DNA of 6,676 bases from Candidatus Pacearchaeota archaeon (GTDB lineage: Archaea > Nanobdellota > Nanobdellia > Pacearchaeales > GW2011-AR1). Every line of letters begins with the position of its first letter. Positions within the stretch are counted from its first letter, which is position 1. The stretch spans positions 1 to 6,676 of the forward strand of contig JACOYM010000058.1 of the NCBI GenBank assembly GCA_016181905.1, read 5' to 3'. Position numbers and translations under genes: made by a program. Positions 6,529 through 6,676 of this stretch are shown in pieces. Under the pieces are notes generated by a model. That model saw only the letters and a list, made by a program, of their open reading frames with translations. It had not been told where the DNA came from and did no database searches.

Positions 6529-6554
6529 CAGCAGGAGGTTGGATATTCCTGCTG
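6529..6554 (+). other. 8-bp hairpin, possible small RNA or terminator element
   Basis: CAGCAGGA (6529-6536) pairs perfectly with TCCTGCTG (6547-6554) around a 10-base loop. It is one of the few GC-containing structures in an AT-rich region. On the plus strand it is followed by two T5 runs (6558-6562 and 6568-6572), so a short plus-strand transcript could end here. On the minus strand it lies just beyond the IS-like hairpin, and the sequence after it is A-rich. Confidence 0.4.
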
Positions 6555-6581
6555 ATATTTTTCAAAATTTTTCGCATGAAA

Positions 6582-6612
6582 TGAACTACCTCGCCCTAAA
6601 GGGCAAGGTATC
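6582..6612 (-). mobile_element. Candidate IS200/IS605 (IS1341-type) right end / TnpB guide-RNA scaffold hairpin
   Basis: Read on the minus strand, GATACC-TTGCCC-TTTA-GGGCGAGG-TAGTTCA forms a hairpin. The outer 5 bp TACCT/AGGTA, one C/A mismatch and the inner 4 bp GCCC/GGGC enclose a TAAA loop (6587-6610). From memory, the right ends of many IS1341-type elements carry a CTTTAG-centred hairpin closed by GGTAGTTCA. This hairpin forms the 3' scaffold of TnpB's guide RNA. If so, tnpB should lie to the right of the window on the minus strand, unless this is a solitary relic. No tnpB reading frame can be recognised in the 64 bases remaining to the edge. A simple terminator hairpin is the alternative. 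Confidence 0.45.
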
Positions 6613-6676
6613 AAAATGCATAAATAAAAAATGTTAACGAAAATCGGTCCAAGGTTGGGAAGAGCTGATGTAATGC

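Larger units (their letters stand above)
6303..6676. other. Structured intergenic region upstream of the regulator
   Basis: 374 bases with no convincing protein gene. From left to right it holds the regulator's leader with a small palindrome, the BRE/TATA promoter within a 14-bp inverted repeat, a cluster of GTATATAT sites, a plus-strand TATA-like sequence, an 8-bp hairpin with T-rich DNA after it, and a hairpin resembling an IS200/IS605 right end. A minus-strand frame stays open from the right edge down to 6375. It runs through both hairpins and the palindromic promoter sites, has no good start or ribosome binding site, and I do not regard it as a gene. The last 60 or so bases on the right show nothing I can assign. 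Confidence 0.7.

Noticed and set aside
6582..6612. tRNA or tRNA fragment suggested by GGTAGTTCA
   Set aside because: No cloverleaf, acceptor stem or anticodon arm can be formed around it. The resemblance to a T-loop-like string is superficial.
6375..6614. Minus-strand open frame upstream of the regulator
   Set aside because: It has only a TTG start and no ribosome binding site. It runs through both hairpins, the GTATATAT cluster and one arm of the promoter palindrome, and shows no domain. It is better explained as non-coding DNA.

Overview
The window looks archaeal. The evidence is a complete group II chaperonin (thermosome) gene, a PhoU-like regulator with an N-terminal SpoVT/AbrB domain (a combination typical of archaea), and promoters of the BRE/TATA kind. 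The AT-rich, lysine-rich coding and the compact genes fit a metagenomic or DPANN-like archaeon, but that placement is inference. No 16S or other taxonomic marker was available to test it.

All five protein genes lie on the minus strand, so transcription runs from right to left. In that order they are: an AbrB/PhoU-type regulator (6302-5355); a kinase-fold phosphotransferase starting one base after the regulator's stop codon (5353-4007); a thermosome subunit with its own promoter (3860-2253); a protein joining an unrecognised N-terminal part of about 195 residues to a C-terminal HPr-like domain (2137-1262); and arginyl-tRNA synthetase (1231-1), which is cut off by the left edge after 410 residues.

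The regulator and kinase form a tight, translationally coupled pair that is visibly more AT-rich than the thermosome gene, and they are best read as one regulatory module of unknown signal. The thermosome, HPr-fusion and argS genes are housekeeping-like, except that the HPr fusion has no phosphotransferase-system (PTS) partner in view. It keeps the phosphorylatable histidine but not the regulatory serine.

The rightmost 374 bases contain no convincing protein gene but much structure. There is a perfect 14-bp inverted repeat built around the regulator's BRE/TATA, and five GTATATAT-type sites in about 107 bp. A strong 8-bp hairpin is followed by T-rich DNA, so a short plus-strand RNA is possible. 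A second hairpin ends in GGTAGTTCA on the minus strand and resembles the right end of IS200/IS605 (IS1341-type) elements, which doubles as the TnpB guide-RNA scaffold. This intergenic region is the most interesting part of the window.
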